This document shows positions 52,834-62,250 of a stretch of DNA of 63,183 bases, one piece after another. The stretch lies in assembly GCA_024682835.1 (NCBI GenBank), contig JAIKYU010000008.1, forward strand, positions 1 through 63,183, in the 5' to 3' direction. The notes beneath the pieces are model-generated. The model was not told where the DNA came from and did no database searches. It worked only from the letters and a program-made list of their open reading frames with translations. Origin of the DNA: Lachnospiraceae bacterium (GTDB lineage Bacteria; Bacillota; Clostridia; Lachnospirales; Lachnospiraceae). The translations under genes were made by a program, and so were the position numbers. The stretch's first letter is position 1. The number at the start of each line of letters is the position of its first letter.

Positions 52834-55413
52834 ATGGCAAACTGGTTGGATAAGATTTTCGGCACGCACAGTGATCGGGAGCTCAAAAAAATCCGGTCGC
52901 AGGTGGACGCAATCGAAGCGCTGCGTCCCCAGATGCAGGCGCTGACAGACGAGGAGCTCCGTGCGCGGACGGCGCAGTTTAAGAAACGGCTGGCGGATGG
53001 CGAGACCCTGGATGATCTGCTGGTCGACGCCTATGCGACCGTCAGGGAGGCCGCAAAGCGCGCCATTGGGATAGAGCATTTCCGGGTGCAGCTGATCGGC
53101 GGCATCATTCTGCATCAGGGACGAATTGCGGAAATGAAGACCGGTGAAGGAAAGACGCTTGTCTCCACGCTGCCTGCCTACCTCAATGCGCTGGAAGGAA
53201 AGGGCGTCCATATCGTTACGGTCAATGATTACCTGGCCGATCGCGATGCGAAATGGATGGGACAGGTTCATGAATTCCTGGGTCTGACTGTCGGCTGTGT
53301 ATTGAATCCGATGAAGCCGCAGGAGCGCCAGGAAGCCTACAACTGCGACATCACCTACGTCACCAACAACGAGCTTGGCTTTGATTATCTGCGCGACAAT
53401 ATGGCAATCTACAAGGAACAGCTGGTGCTGCGCGGACTTCACTACTGTGTCATCGACGAAATTGACTCCATTCTGATTGACGAGGCCAGGACCCCGTTAA
53501 TTATCTCAGGTCAGAGCGGCAAATCGACCAAGCTGTATGAGGCCTGCGATATTTTGGCCAAGCAGATGACGCGCGGCGAGGATATGGAGGAGCTCACCAA
53601 GATGGATGCCATCATGGGCATTGAGCGCGAGGAAACCGGCGATTTCATTGTCAACGAAAAAGACAAGGTCGTCAATCTCACGGCACAGGGCGTAGAAAAG
53701 GTAGAAAAGTTTTTCCATATCGAGAATCTCGCGGATGCCGAGAATCTGGAAATTCAGCATAATATCATCCTTGCCCTGCGTGCAAACAATCTGATGCACC
53801 GCGATCACGACTATATCGTGCAGGATGATGAGGTGCTGATTGTTGACGAATTCACAGGCCGCGTGATGCCGGGCCGGCGCTATTCCGACGGACTGCATCA
53901 GGCGATCGAGGCCAAGGAGCATGTGAAGGTCAAGCGGGAATCCAAGACACTGGCGACGATCACCTTCCAGAATTTCTTCAACAAATTTGACAAGAAGTGC
54001 GGCATGACCGGTACGGCACAGACCGAGGAACGTGAATTCCGCGATATCTACGGGATGGATGTCGTCGTGATCCCGACCAATGAGCCCGTCATTCGAAGGG
54101 ATCAACAGGATGCCGTCTACAAAACCAAGGCGGAAAAGTATCACGCGGTCATCGAGGCGGTGAAGGAGTCGCATGAGAAGGGACAGCCGGTGCTGGTCGG
54201 TACCATCACCATCGAGACCAGTGAGCTGCTGTCAAAGATGCTGAAAAAGGAGAATATTCCGCACAACGTTCTGAATGCCAAGTTCCATGAGCTGGAGGCA
54301 CAGATTGTCGCGGATGCGGGCAAGCATGGCGCCGTGACCATAGCGACCAATATGGCCGGCCGTGGTACCGATATCAAGCTGGACGAGGAATCTCGAGCTG
54401 CCGGCGGCCTCAAGATTATCGGTACGGAGCGTCATGAATCCAGACGAATCGACAACCAGCTGCGCGGACGTTCCGGACGTCAGGGGGATCCCGGCGAATC
54501 GAAGTTCTATATCGCGCTGGAGGATGATCTGATGCGCCTGTTCGGTTCGGAGCGTCTGATCGGGATGTTCAACGCCCTGGGCATACCGGAAGGGCAGGAA
54601 ATTGAGCACAGAATGCTGTCCAAGGCGATTGAGAACGCGCAGAAGAAGATTGAGGACAACAACTTCGGCATCCGTAAGAATCTGCTGCAGTATGACCAGG
54701 TCATGAACGAGCAGCGTGAGAAGATCTACGAGGAGCGTCTCCGCGTGCTCAACGGAGAGAGCCGCCGGGAGGAGATTTACAAGTGGATTTCCGATATTGT
54801 CGAGGGCGCGGTGGAGACTTCGATCGGCGTCAACAGCAATTCGGACGACTGGGATCTTGCGGAGCTTAATGAGCTGCTGCTGCCGGTGATTCCGTTAAAG
54901 CCCGTGACGCGCGGGCGGATCGAACATCTGCACAAGGACGCCCTGATCCAGCAGCTGAAGGAGGAGGCCGTCAAGTTCTACGAGGCGAAGGAGACGGAAT
55001 TCCCGGATGCCGAGGCGATCCGGGAGGTGGAGCGTGTGATTCTGCTCCGCGTCATCGACCGGAAGTGGATGGATCACATCGATGATATGGATCAGCTCAG
55101 GCAGGGCATCGGCCTGGCTGCCTACGGCCAGAAAGATCCGCTCCTCGAATACGAGCGCATCGGCTTTGAAATGTTCTCGGAAATGATGCACAACATCAAA
55201 GAGGATACCATCCGCTTCCTGATGCATGTGCAGGTCAAGGAAAAGGTCGAGCGGGAGCAGGTCGCCAAGGTCACGGGAACCAACAAGGACGATTCCGCGC
55301 CGAAGGAACCGGTCAAACGGGCGCAGGTCAAGATTTATCCAAATGATCCCTGCCCGTGCGGCAGCGGAAAGAAGTATAAGAACTGCCACGGCGCCAAATC
55401 CAGGGAGGGATGA
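52834..55413 (+). CDS. secA: Preprotein translocase ATPase SecA
   Basis: The 859-residue motor drives proteins through the SecYEG channel. The Walker A region is [10 protein letters not shown], the DEAD-like motif sits in [20 protein letters not shown], and the second nucleotide-binding fold has [13 protein letters not shown] and [13 protein letters not shown]. The C-terminal zinc-binding SEC-C motif [14 protein letters not shown] is complete. The ATG at 52834 follows GTGAGG; the long in-frame extension back to 52576 overlaps the MATE gene and is rejected. prfB begins two bases after the stop, a common pairing in Firmicutes. Confidence 0.97.
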   Translation: MANWLDKIFGTHSDRELKKIRSQVDAIEALRPQMQALTDEELRARTAQFKKRLADGETLDDLLVDAYATVREAAKRAIGIEHFRVQLIGGIILHQGRIAEMKTGEGKTLVSTLPAYLNALEGKGVHIVTVNDYLADRDAKWMGQVHEFLGLTVGCVLNPMKPQERQEAYNCDITYVTNNELGFDYLRDNMAIYKEQLVLRGLHYCVIDEIDSILIDEARTPLIISGQSGKSTKLYEACDILAKQMTRGEDMEELTKMDAIMGIEREETGDFIVNEKDKVVNLTAQGVEKVEKFFHIENLADAENLEIQHNIILALRANNLMHRDHDYIVQDDEVLIVDEFTGRVMPGRRYSDGLHQAIEAKEHVKVKRESKTLATITFQNFFNKFDKKCGMTGTAQTEEREFRDIYGMDVVVIPTNEPVIRRDQQDAVYKTKAEKYHAVIEAVKESHEKGQPVLVGTITIETSELLSKMLKKENIPHNVLNAKFHELEAQIVADAGKHGAVTIATNMAGRGTDIKLDEESRAAGGLKIIGTERHESRRIDNQLRGRSGRQGDPGESKFYIALEDDLMRLFGSERLIGMFNALGIPEGQEIEHRMLSKAIENAQKKIEDNNFGIRKNLLQYDQVMNEQREKIYEERLRVLNGESRREEIYKWISDIVEGAVETSIGVNSNSDDWDLAELNELLLPVIPLKPVTRGRIEHLHKDALIQQLKEEAVKFYEAKETEFPDAEAIREVERVILLRVIDRKWMDHIDDMDQLRQGIGLAAYGQKDPLLEYERIGFEMFSEMMHNIKEDTIRFLMHVQVKEKVEREQVAKVTGTNKDDSAPKEPVKRAQVKIYPNDPCPCGSGKKYKNCHGAKSREG

Positions 55414-55414
55414 T

Positions 55415-56560
55415 ATGGTCGTATTGGATCAGATGAAGGTCGAGCTCCAGAATCAGCGCGGCACACTGGATGAGGTGACGGCGGCGCTCTCGCTCGATGC
55501 ACGGAAAAAGAGAATCGAAGAGCTTTCACGCGCCATGGAGGAGCCCGGCTTCTGGGATGATGCGGACCGCGCCAACCGGCAGACGAGAGAAATGAAGTCC
55601 AATCAGGACATGGTTGACCGGATGGAAGCGCTGCACAGGCAGTACGATGAGATCATTGATCTGATCGATCTGCAGAATGAAGAAGGGACCGATGATGAGG
55701 AGATGGCAGCGGAGATCCGTGCGGATCTGGATTCCTTCACACAGACGCTGGAGGAAATCAGGATCTCCAATCTGTTAAACGGTCCGTATGACAGAAACAA
55801 CGCGATTCTCCGTCTCGGCGCAGGCGCAGGCGGCACAGAGAGCTGTGACTGGTGCTCCATGCTCTACCGCATGTACACGCGCTGGGCGGAGCGCAAGGGA
55901 TTTTCCGTCGATCTGCTGGATTACCAGGACGGGGATGAGGCGGGAATCAAATCCGTCTCCTTTCAGGTCAATGGAGAGAATGCGTACGGGCTTTTGAAAT
56001 CGGAGCACGGTGTGCACCGGCTGGTGCGCATCAGCCCGTTCAACGCGCAGGGAAAGAGGCAGACTTCCTTTGTCTCCTGCGACGTGATGCCGGATATCGA
56101 GGAAGATCTCGATATTCAGATCAATGACGATGATATCCGGATCGACACCTACCGTTCCAGCGGCGCCGGCGGTCAGCATATCAACAAGACGAGCTCGGCG
56201 ATCCGCATCACCCATTTTCCGACCGGCATCGTCGTGACCTGTCAGAATGAGCGCTCGCAGTTCCAGAATAAGGACAAGGCGATGCAGATGCTGAAGGCCA
56301 AGCTCTATATGCTCAAACAGGAGGAAAACGAAGCAAAGCTCGGCGGGATTCGCGGAGAGGTCAGAAAGACGGATTTCGGCAGCCAGATTCGTTCCTATTT
56401 CCTTCAGCCCTATACCATGGTGAGCGATCTGCGCACAGGGAAAAAGGTGTCCAACGCGGACGGCGTTCTGGACGGCGACCTGGATCCGTTTATCAACGCC
56501 TACCTGCAGTGGCTGGCCAACGGCGGAGAGCCGGTCGGAGCCGACGAGGAGGATATCTGA
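55415..56560 (+). CDS. prfB: Peptide chain release factor 2
   Basis: RF2 recognises UGA and UAA stop codons and triggers peptide release. The 381-residue protein shows the anticodon-like SPF (RISPFNAQG) and the catalytic GGQ (Gly252-Gly253-Gln254). Most bacterial prfB genes carry an in-frame UGA near codon 25 and need a programmed +1 frameshift; here the region reads straight through (TAALSLDARKKRIEEL), so that autoregulation is absent. The ATG at 55415 overlaps the end of secA. An in-frame extension to 55226 lies in secA and is rejected. Confidence 0.95.
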   Translation: MVVLDQMKVELQNQRGTLDEVTAALSLDARKKRIEELSRAMEEPGFWDDADRANRQTREMKSNQDMVDRMEALHRQYDEIIDLIDLQNEEGTDDEEMAAEIRADLDSFTQTLEEIRISNLLNGPYDRNNAILRLGAGAGGTESCDWCSMLYRMYTRWAERKGFSVDLLDYQDGDEAGIKSVSFQVNGENAYGLLKSEHGVHRLVRISPFNAQGKRQTSFVSCDVMPDIEEDLDIQINDDDIRIDTYRSSGAGGQHINKTSSAIRITHFPTGIVVTCQNERSQFQNKDKAMQMLKAKLYMLKQEENEAKLGGIRGEVRKTDFGSQIRSYFLQPYTMVSDLRTGKKVSNADGVLDGDLDPFINAYLQWLANGGEPVGADEEDI

Positions 56561-56583
56561 AGAAGGGCCTGGCCAATAAAACG

Positions 56584-57666
56584 TCAGTACAGCGTCACGA
56601 CGTCAGTGGGCTCGCCGTCTTCGTCAATCTGAAAACGCCAGATGGCGTGATCTTCCAGACGGTGTTCCGTGAGATAGTAGTAGTCGTCCACCTGTGAGAT
56701 GTAGTAGGGGGTGCCGCCGCCGATGAATGAACGGGGGTAGATGTCCTCGAAGGACCCTTTGGACAGGGAGTCGGGCGAATCGGTCTTAAGAAGCGCCGCA
56801 GCATCCTGGTTGCCCTCCGCGTCGGTGGATACACTGACAAACCAGAGATCAGGCCGTGCGTGAAAGAGCTGCGTCATGCCGGCGATGCTGTCCGGAACCG
56901 GATACTCTGCGAGCACCTCGAGCGTGTCCAGATCACAGCAGAGGATGGCGGGCCGGTAGGAGGGGTTGTCCTGCGAGGGGACGCCCGAGACAAACCAGAT
57001 CCGGTTGTCCTCGATCGTAAAGGAGCGGATGTAGATGCCCCGGAGCCGTTCAATTGAACGGATTTCCGTCAGATAGACGTCATGCGTCTTTCTGGCTTTA
57101 CGGAAGAGATAGAGCTCTCCTGTGAGCGAGCTCCATACATAAAAGGTGTCGGTCTTTTCGTCATAGACGGCATAATGCGGCCTGCTGCCGACATTCCAGT
57201 AGGTCTGCGTGTTGATGAATTTGTCGGCGACCCGCGTCAGGACAAGAACGCGCGCGTTTTCCGTGTCGTCGATGAGGAAGGTCTCTCCGTCGCCGGCGAT
57301 GGTGTGTGCCTGCGTGATGTCGGAATTGACGACCTGCCAGTCCGTGAGACTGATATACTGCGCGTCCGGAGCGTCATTGAAGATGATCTGATTGTGATAG
57401 CAGTCGACGATAAACCAGGTGTCCTTGATCCGCGTCATCAGCGTGGGAACGCTCAGGGACTGCCAGAAATTGAAGCGCCGCTCTGTCTGCGCCGCAGTAG
57501 ATGACAGCTCGTTGTCCAGGACGAGCCGCTTATCAAAATTGATATAGTTGGATCCGTCTGCTGCGGGCACAAAGGGCTTTGCCTCACCGCAGCCTGACAG
57601 AAGGGCCGCAAGAAGCAGAAGCAGGGCTCCTGCGCGCAATCCGGTTTTGAGTCGGGAATGATTCAT
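56584..57666 (-). CDS. Beta-propeller-like lipoprotein of unknown function
   Basis: The 360-residue protein has a lipoprotein signal, MNHSRLKTGLRAG and then LLSGCGE, and repeated beta-strand modules (for example TWFIVDCYHNQIIFND, NARVLVLTRVADKF, DTFYVWSSLTGELYLFRKA) that suggest a beta-propeller on the outer face. No catalytic motif was recognised. The start at 57666 fits the signal peptide; the frame is open upstream to 57816, but that part is antisense to the glycosyltransferase. A TATAAT lies just upstream on the minus strand, so the message could be nearly leaderless. It converges on prfB. Confidence 0.7.
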   Translation of the reverse strand: MNHSRLKTGLRAGALLLLLAALLSGCGEAKPFVPAADGSNYINFDKRLVLDNELSSTAAQTERRFNFWQSLSVPTLMTRIKDTWFIVDCYHNQIIFNDAPDAQYISLTDWQVVNSDITQAHTIAGDGETFLIDDTENARVLVLTRVADKFINTQTYWNVGSRPHYAVYDEKTDTFYVWSSLTGELYLFRKARKTHDVYLTEIRSIERLRGIYIRSFTIEDNRIWFVSGVPSQDNPSYRPAILCCDLDTLEVLAEYPVPDSIAGMTQLFHARPDLWFVSVSTDAEGNQDAAALLKTDSPDSLSKGSFEDIYPRSFIGGGTPYYISQVDDYYYLTEHRLEDHAIWRFQIDEDGEPTDVVTLY

Positions 57667-57712
57667 GAACATATTATAACACAGAATCGGTGTCAAAGCC
57701 AGGGAGGGAATC

Positions 57713-58738
57713 ATGACGATCAGCCTGTGTATGATTGTAAAAAACGAAGAGAGGAAGCTGCCGGTCTGTCTGGCATCCCTCAGGGGAATCGTCGACGAAA
57801 TGATTGTCGTCGACACCGGATCGACGGACCGGACAAGGGAAATCGCGGAGGCGGGTGGAGCCAGAGTGCTGGAATACGCCTGGCATGACGATTTTGCCGC
57901 GGCGCGAAATTTCGCTTTTGCCCAGGCAAACGGCGACTATATCTACAGCGCGGATGCGGATGAGGAGATCGACCCGGACAATCGCGCGAAGTTTATGCAG
58001 CTTAAGCGCGATCTCGAAAGCGGATCGCTGGAGGCGGATATTGTCCAGTTTCTCTACGCGGGTCAGCTCTCCCAGGATTCGGTATACAACTATGACAGGG
58101 AGTACCGTCCCAAGCTTTTCAAACGGTTGCGTCCCTTTGTCTGGGAGGGAGCCGTCCACGAACAGGTGAGGCTGGAACCGATGGTGTATGACAGTGATAT
58201 TGAGATTCAGCACAAGCCCCACGGACAGCATGCAGGAAGAGATCTGCGGATTTTCGCCGGCATGGTCGCGCGCGGGGAGGAGATGTCCGCAAGGCTGTTA
58301 AAGCTTTACGCGCGTGAGCTGTATATCGCCGGCACGGCGGAGGACTATGTGCGCGCGGCGGACTATTTCATCCGTCGTGCGGATGAGGAAAACGATCCGG
58401 ATGCGGTGGAGGCGGCCTTGCTGATCGCAGCGCGCACGGCGAGGCTCCGCGCGGACGCGGCCGGCTTTTTCAGGCATGTGATCCGTCTGCTGGACGGGGG
58501 TTACAAGAGCAGTGAGCTCTGTCTGGAGCTGGGAAATCGCTATCTTGATACAGACGATCCGGCAGAGGCACTGGTGTGGTTTCTGACAGCAGTGCAGGAG
58601 ACCCGGCCGGTGCTGGACATCCGCGCGGGAGGGGAGATGGCTTACCTCGGTGCTGCGGCTTGCTTCCGGATGCTTCAGGATGAGGAAAACGAGCAGGCGT
58701 ATCTGCTTCTGGCGAAGGGGAAGGAGGCACAGGAATGA
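57713..58738 (+). CDS. Family 2 glycosyltransferase with C-terminal TPR-like region
   Basis: The 341-residue protein begins MTISLCMIVKNEE, the usual start of a subgroup of family 2 glycosyltransferases, and has VVDTGSTDRT and the DxD-type YSADADEE. Residues 170-341 are helical with TPR-like pairs (ARELYIAGTAEDYVRAADYF). It probably transfers a sugar in the cytoplasm; acceptor and donor are unknown. The ribosome site is GGGAGGGAATC. hisC overlaps the stop by ATGA, so they form an operon. Confidence 0.85.
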   Translation: MTISLCMIVKNEERKLPVCLASLRGIVDEMIVVDTGSTDRTREIAEAGGARVLEYAWHDDFAAARNFAFAQANGDYIYSADADEEIDPDNRAKFMQLKRDLESGSLEADIVQFLYAGQLSQDSVYNYDREYRPKLFKRLRPFVWEGAVHEQVRLEPMVYDSDIEIQHKPHGQHAGRDLRIFAGMVARGEEMSARLLKLYARELYIAGTAEDYVRAADYFIRRADEENDPDAVEAALLIAARTARLRADAAGFFRHVIRLLDGGYKSSELCLELGNRYLDTDDPAEALVWFLTAVQETRPVLDIRAGGEMAYLGAAACFRMLQDEENEQAYLLLAKGKEAQE

Positions 58739-59787
58739 GCTGGGAAGAGCATGTGCGGCGTGTCGACCCCTATATTCCGGGCGAACAGCCGAAAGAGAGC
58801 AACATCATCAAGCTGAACACGAATGAATGTCCGTATCCGCCTTCCCCCGCGGTTTCCGCCGCACAGAAGGTGTTTCCTTACGAGAGCGGCCGTCTCTATC
58901 CGGACACGGAGGCCACGGAGCTGACAGAAGCGATTGCCTTGGTTTATCATGTGCCCGCGGATCAGATTTTTGTCGGCGTGGGCAGTGACGATGTGCTTTC
59001 GCTGGCGTTCCTCACGCTGTTCAACGGCCCGGGGGAGGTGCTGTTTCCGGATATCACCTATTCGTTTTACGATGTGTGGGCAAATCTCTACCGCATTCCG
59101 TTCAGACAGATCCCGGTGGATGAGCATTTCCGGATACATGCGGCGGATTATTACGATGCGCCGGGCGGAGTGGTCATTGCCAATCCCAACGCCCCCACCG
59201 GGATTCTGGAGAGCCCCGCTTTCATTGAGGACATTGTAAAGCACAATCCGGGCACGGCGGTGATTGTCGACGAGGCCTATATCGATTTCGGCGGCGAGAG
59301 TGTGCTGCCTCTGATTGATCGGTATGACAATCTGCTGGTGGTGCAGACCTGCTCCAAGTCGCGGTCTCTGGCGGGAATGCGCATCGGCTTTGCCTTCGGA
59401 TCAAAAAATATCATTCGTTATTTAAAAGATGCCCGCTTCTCTTCCAATTCCTACCCCATGAACGGTATGCAGATAGCTCTCGGGGCTGCGTCCTTCAGGG
59501 ATGAGGCGTATTTTGACGAAGTCTGCAAAAAGGTGATCAGGACGAGGGAGAGAAGCAAAGAGGTTCTTCGCGGACTGGGCTTTTCTTTTCCGGATTCGAT
59601 GACCAATTTCCTGTTTGCAAAGCACGAGCGGCTTTCGGGGCAGGAAATCTATGAAGCCCTGCGGAAGCGCGGGATTTACGTCAGACACTGGCAAAAGCCG
59701 CGCATCGGGGATTATCTGCGGATCACGATGGGGACGGACGAGCAGATGGATATGCTGTTTGCAGCGCTTCGGGAGATCCTCGCGTGA
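58735..59787 (+). CDS. hisC: Histidinol-phosphate aminotransferase
   Basis: The 350-residue PLP enzyme converts imidazole acetol phosphate and glutamate to histidinol phosphate. Features are KLNTNECPYPPSP, GVGSDDVLSL, NPNAPTG and the PLP lysine Lys208 in TCSKSRSLAGMRIG. No other his genes are nearby, so it may also serve aromatic amino acids. It overlaps the glycosyltransferase and is followed by a small membrane protein 46 nt later. Confidence 0.9.
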   Translation: MSWEEHVRRVDPYIPGEQPKESNIIKLNTNECPYPPSPAVSAAQKVFPYESGRLYPDTEATELTEAIALVYHVPADQIFVGVGSDDVLSLAFLTLFNGPGEVLFPDITYSFYDVWANLYRIPFRQIPVDEHFRIHAADYYDAPGGVVIANPNAPTGILESPAFIEDIVKHNPGTAVIVDEAYIDFGGESVLPLIDRYDNLLVVQTCSKSRSLAGMRIGFAFGSKNIIRYLKDARFSSNSYPMNGMQIALGAASFRDEAYFDEVCKKVIRTRERSKEVLRGLGFSFPDSMTNFLFAKHERLSGQEIYEALRKRGIYVRHWQKPRIGDYLRITMGTDEQMDMLFAALREILA

Positions 59788-59833
59788 AACGTCATGACCG
59801 GAGCGGGATGCACATAGGAAAGGACACAGGCAC

Positions 59834-60328
59834 ATGAATACGCTGACACAATACGTGATCGTTTTTTTCGTTTCCATGGTACCGCTTATTGAACTGCGCG
59901 GGGCGATTCCCTTTGCTTACGGTTTTCACGCGGCCAATCCGGATTTCGCCCTGATTCCGGCCTATGTGATCATCGCGGTGGGCAATATGCTCCCGGTGCC
60001 GGTCATTTTCTTTTTTGCCCGCAAGGTTCTGGAATGGGGAAAGGACAAGCCGGTGATCGGGGGGTTCTTCACATTCTGTCTGGAGAAGGGACACAAGGGA
60101 GGAGAGAAGCTGAAGGCGAAGGCCGGCCGCGGACTGTTTGTGGCACTGCTCCTTTTTGTCGGTATTCCGCTGCCCGGAACCGGCGCATGGACAGGGACGC
60201 TGGCGGCAAGTATTCTCGATATGGACTTTAAGACCAGTGTGTTGGCGGTCATGGGAGGCGTGGCGCTGGCAGGCGTCATCATCGGCGTTTTGTGCACGTT
60301 GGGCTTCGGCGCCATGTTCGGGATCTGA
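59834..60328 (+). CDS. COG2426-type small multidrug export protein
   Basis: The 164-residue membrane protein has the family features ELRGAIPFAYG near the start and GIPLPGTGAWTG in the middle, plus four or so hydrophobic helices. The family is annotated as small multidrug export proteins, though the transport role is poorly supported. It sits in the hisC operon. Confidence 0.8.
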   Translation: MNTLTQYVIVFFVSMVPLIELRGAIPFAYGFHAANPDFALIPAYVIIAVGNMLPVPVIFFFARKVLEWGKDKPVIGGFFTFCLEKGHKGGEKLKAKAGRGLFVALLLFVGIPLPGTGAWTGTLAASILDMDFKTSVLAVMGGVALAGVIIGVLCTLGFGAMFGI

Positions 60329-60359
60329 ATCGGCATCGCCTGGGAAACGGAGCGGACAC

Positions 60360-61214
60360 ATGGAGGTATACAGCGGGTTTGCCGGCGTTTATGACACGCT
60401 GATGCAGGATGTGCCTTACGGAGAATGGGCGGATTTTCTGGACTTTCTGATCGCGGAATACGGGGTTTCCGAGCGGATCGCCCCGGATGACGGCGGGACG
60501 GGAGCCCATGCCGGATCAGAGAAGCGGAAGGAGCTGTCCGACCCTCTTGCGGAGGAGCGAAACCTGGTCGTCGATCTGGGATGCGGCACGGGCGCAATCA
60601 CCGCGCTGCTGGCTGACAGAGGATATGATGTGGCGGGGGTCGATCTCTCTCCGGAGATGCTGGCCGTTGCGCAGGATAAAAACAGGCACCGCAGACGGCC
60701 GATCCCCTGGCTGTGTCAGGATATGCGGAAGCTGGATCTCTACTGTACGGCCGGGACGTTTGTCAGTGTGTGTGACAGCATCAATTATCTGCTTACGGAA
60801 CAGGATGTTCTCTGCACGTTCAGGTGTGTCAACCGGTTCCTTTTCCCCGGCGGACTCTTTCTCTTTGATTTCAATACCACGCACAAATACCGCGATGTCA
60901 TCGGTACACGCACCATTGCGGAGAGCGGGGACGATGCGGCCTTTATCTGGGAAAACCGGTTCCGCGCGCGCGGAAGCCGGAATACAGCGGCGCTTACTCT
61001 TTTTTCACGCGGGGAGGACGGAAGATATCTCCGTTTCTGCGAAACCCACGTCCAGAGAGGGTATACGCTTGCAGAGATAAAGCGGTTTCTGAAGGCCGCG
61101 GGACTTGTCTTTCTTAAGGCATTTGACGAGCGGACGAAGCGGACGCCCCACGCGCGCAGTGAACGGATCTTCGTCGCTGCGAGGGAGAGCGGAAAGGCGC
61201 CGCTCAGAGATTGA
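60360..61214 (+). CDS. Class I SAM-dependent methyltransferase
   Basis: The 284-residue protein starts MEVYSGFAGVYDTLM and carries motif I LVVDLGCGTG near residue 65, then GVDLSPEMLAVAQ. It methylates an unknown small molecule or macromolecule. The ATG at 60360 follows CGGAGC; an extension to 60138 overlaps the upstream gene and is rejected. An unusual charged insert (SERIAPDDGGTGAHAGSEKR) of about 25 residues precedes motif I. It overlaps the dapF end by 11 bp, tail to tail. Confidence 0.85.
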   Translation: MEVYSGFAGVYDTLMQDVPYGEWADFLDFLIAEYGVSERIAPDDGGTGAHAGSEKRKELSDPLAEERNLVVDLGCGTGAITALLADRGYDVAGVDLSPEMLAVAQDKNRHRRRPIPWLCQDMRKLDLYCTAGTFVSVCDSINYLLTEQDVLCTFRCVNRFLFPGGLFLFDFNTTHKYRDVIGTRTIAESGDDAAFIWENRFRARGSRNTAALTLFSRGEDGRYLRFCETHVQRGYTLAEIKRFLKAAGLVFLKAFDERTKRTPHARSERIFVAARESGKAPLRD

Positions 61215-62127
61215 TTTCCCCTTCAAACACGGTGACCGCCGGACCCGTCATGAAGACGGTATCGGCCGCACGGTCGTAGCGGCACCGGATTTCTCCTCCG
61301 AGAACATGAAGGAGGATCTCATCCTCCGTGAATCCCTGCAGGGCACAGGCGACGGTGATGGCGCAGCAGCCGGTGCCGCAGGCCAGTGTCTCTCCCGTTC
61401 CGCGCTCCCAGACGCGCATATGCACTTCATTTCGTCCGTCGATGTGGACGAATTCCGTGTTGGTACGGTTCGGAAAGCAGGGGTGTGATTCAAACCACCG
61501 GCCCGTCTGCTCCAGCGGAAAGGCTGAAAGATCGGTGTCATCCGGCAGAACGATGACCGCATGCGGATTGCCCATGGAGACAAACGCGGTACGATAATTG
61601 AGCGTAAGCGGAGAAAAGCCCGGCTGTCCGGCCTCACCGGTGAACGTCGCAATCGTCAGACCGTTCGTTTTTTCATGCTCCGCGGGGAGCTTTGCTTCAT
61701 CGACGGGAATGGAGAAGGGGGTAAGGATCGGTGCGCCCATATCGACCGTGACGCTCTTTATCCTGCGGTCCGGAGCCTGGTCGTCCGGTTCCAGTGTCAG
61801 GTATTTTCTTGCACCGGCGCTGAGAATGGTCAGCTTAGTCCGGTCCGTCATACCGTGCTCCCAGACGTAGGCACCGACGCAGCGGATTCCGTTGCCGCAC
61901 ATTTCCGAGCGGGAGCCGTCGGCATTATACATCTCCATTTCATAATCGACGCCGGTTTCCGATGCGGGCGCCGGATTGATGAAAATCACACCGTCTCCGC
62001 CGATGCCGAAATGGCGGTCAGAGAGGCGGCGCACAAGCTCCGGCTTGCGGTCGTCTGCTATCCGTTCCGTCCCGCCGTTGATGTAGATGTAATCGTTGCC
62101 GCAGCCCTGCATTTTTGTAAACTTCAT
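61204..62127 (-). CDS. dapF: Diaminopimelate epimerase
   Basis: The 307-residue enzyme converts LL-diaminopimelate to the meso form for peptidoglycan and lysine. The two catalytic cysteines lie in MCGNGIRC (Cys77) and ACGTGCCAIT. The ATG at 62127 (MKFTKMQGCGNDY) follows AAGAGGAAAAAAC; the longer frame to 62190 is not supported. It is divergent from dapL, the step before it in the aminotransferase pathway. Confidence 0.95.
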   Translation of the reverse strand: MKFTKMQGCGNDYIYINGGTERIADDRKPELVRRLSDRHFGIGGDGVIFINPAPASETGVDYEMEMYNADGSRSEMCGNGIRCVGAYVWEHGMTDRTKLTILSAGARKYLTLEPDDQAPDRRIKSVTVDMGAPILTPFSIPVDEAKLPAEHEKTNGLTIATFTGEAGQPGFSPLTLNYRTAFVSMGNPHAVIVLPDDTDLSAFPLEQTGRWFESHPCFPNRTNTEFVHIDGRNEVHMRVWERGTGETLACGTGCCAITVACALQGFTEDEILLHVLGGEIRCRYDRAADTVFMTGPAVTVFEGEINL

Positions 62128-62205
62128 GTTTTTTCCTCTTGTTGAAAATCCGATGAGATCCATATAGAATGATAAGGTGATTTTGGGCATTCGTCAAATA
62201 AGGAA

Positions 62206-62230
62206 ATTCAGCACCGGAAAGGCGCTGAAT
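62206..62230 (+). promoter_or_regulatory. Stem-loop upstream of dapL
   Basis: ATTCAGC (62206-62212) pairs with GCTGAAT (62224-62230) around an 11-nt loop, 20 nt before the dapL ATG. It has no T-tract; a leader element or operator is possible. No lysine riboswitch is apparent. Confidence 0.35.
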
Positions 62231-62250
62231 CGTATCGAAGGGGGAGGGAA

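Noticed and set aside
62128..62250. Lysine riboswitch between dapF and dapL
   Set aside because: The gap is about 120 bp and holds only one short hairpin; the multi-helix lysine riboswitch would not fit.
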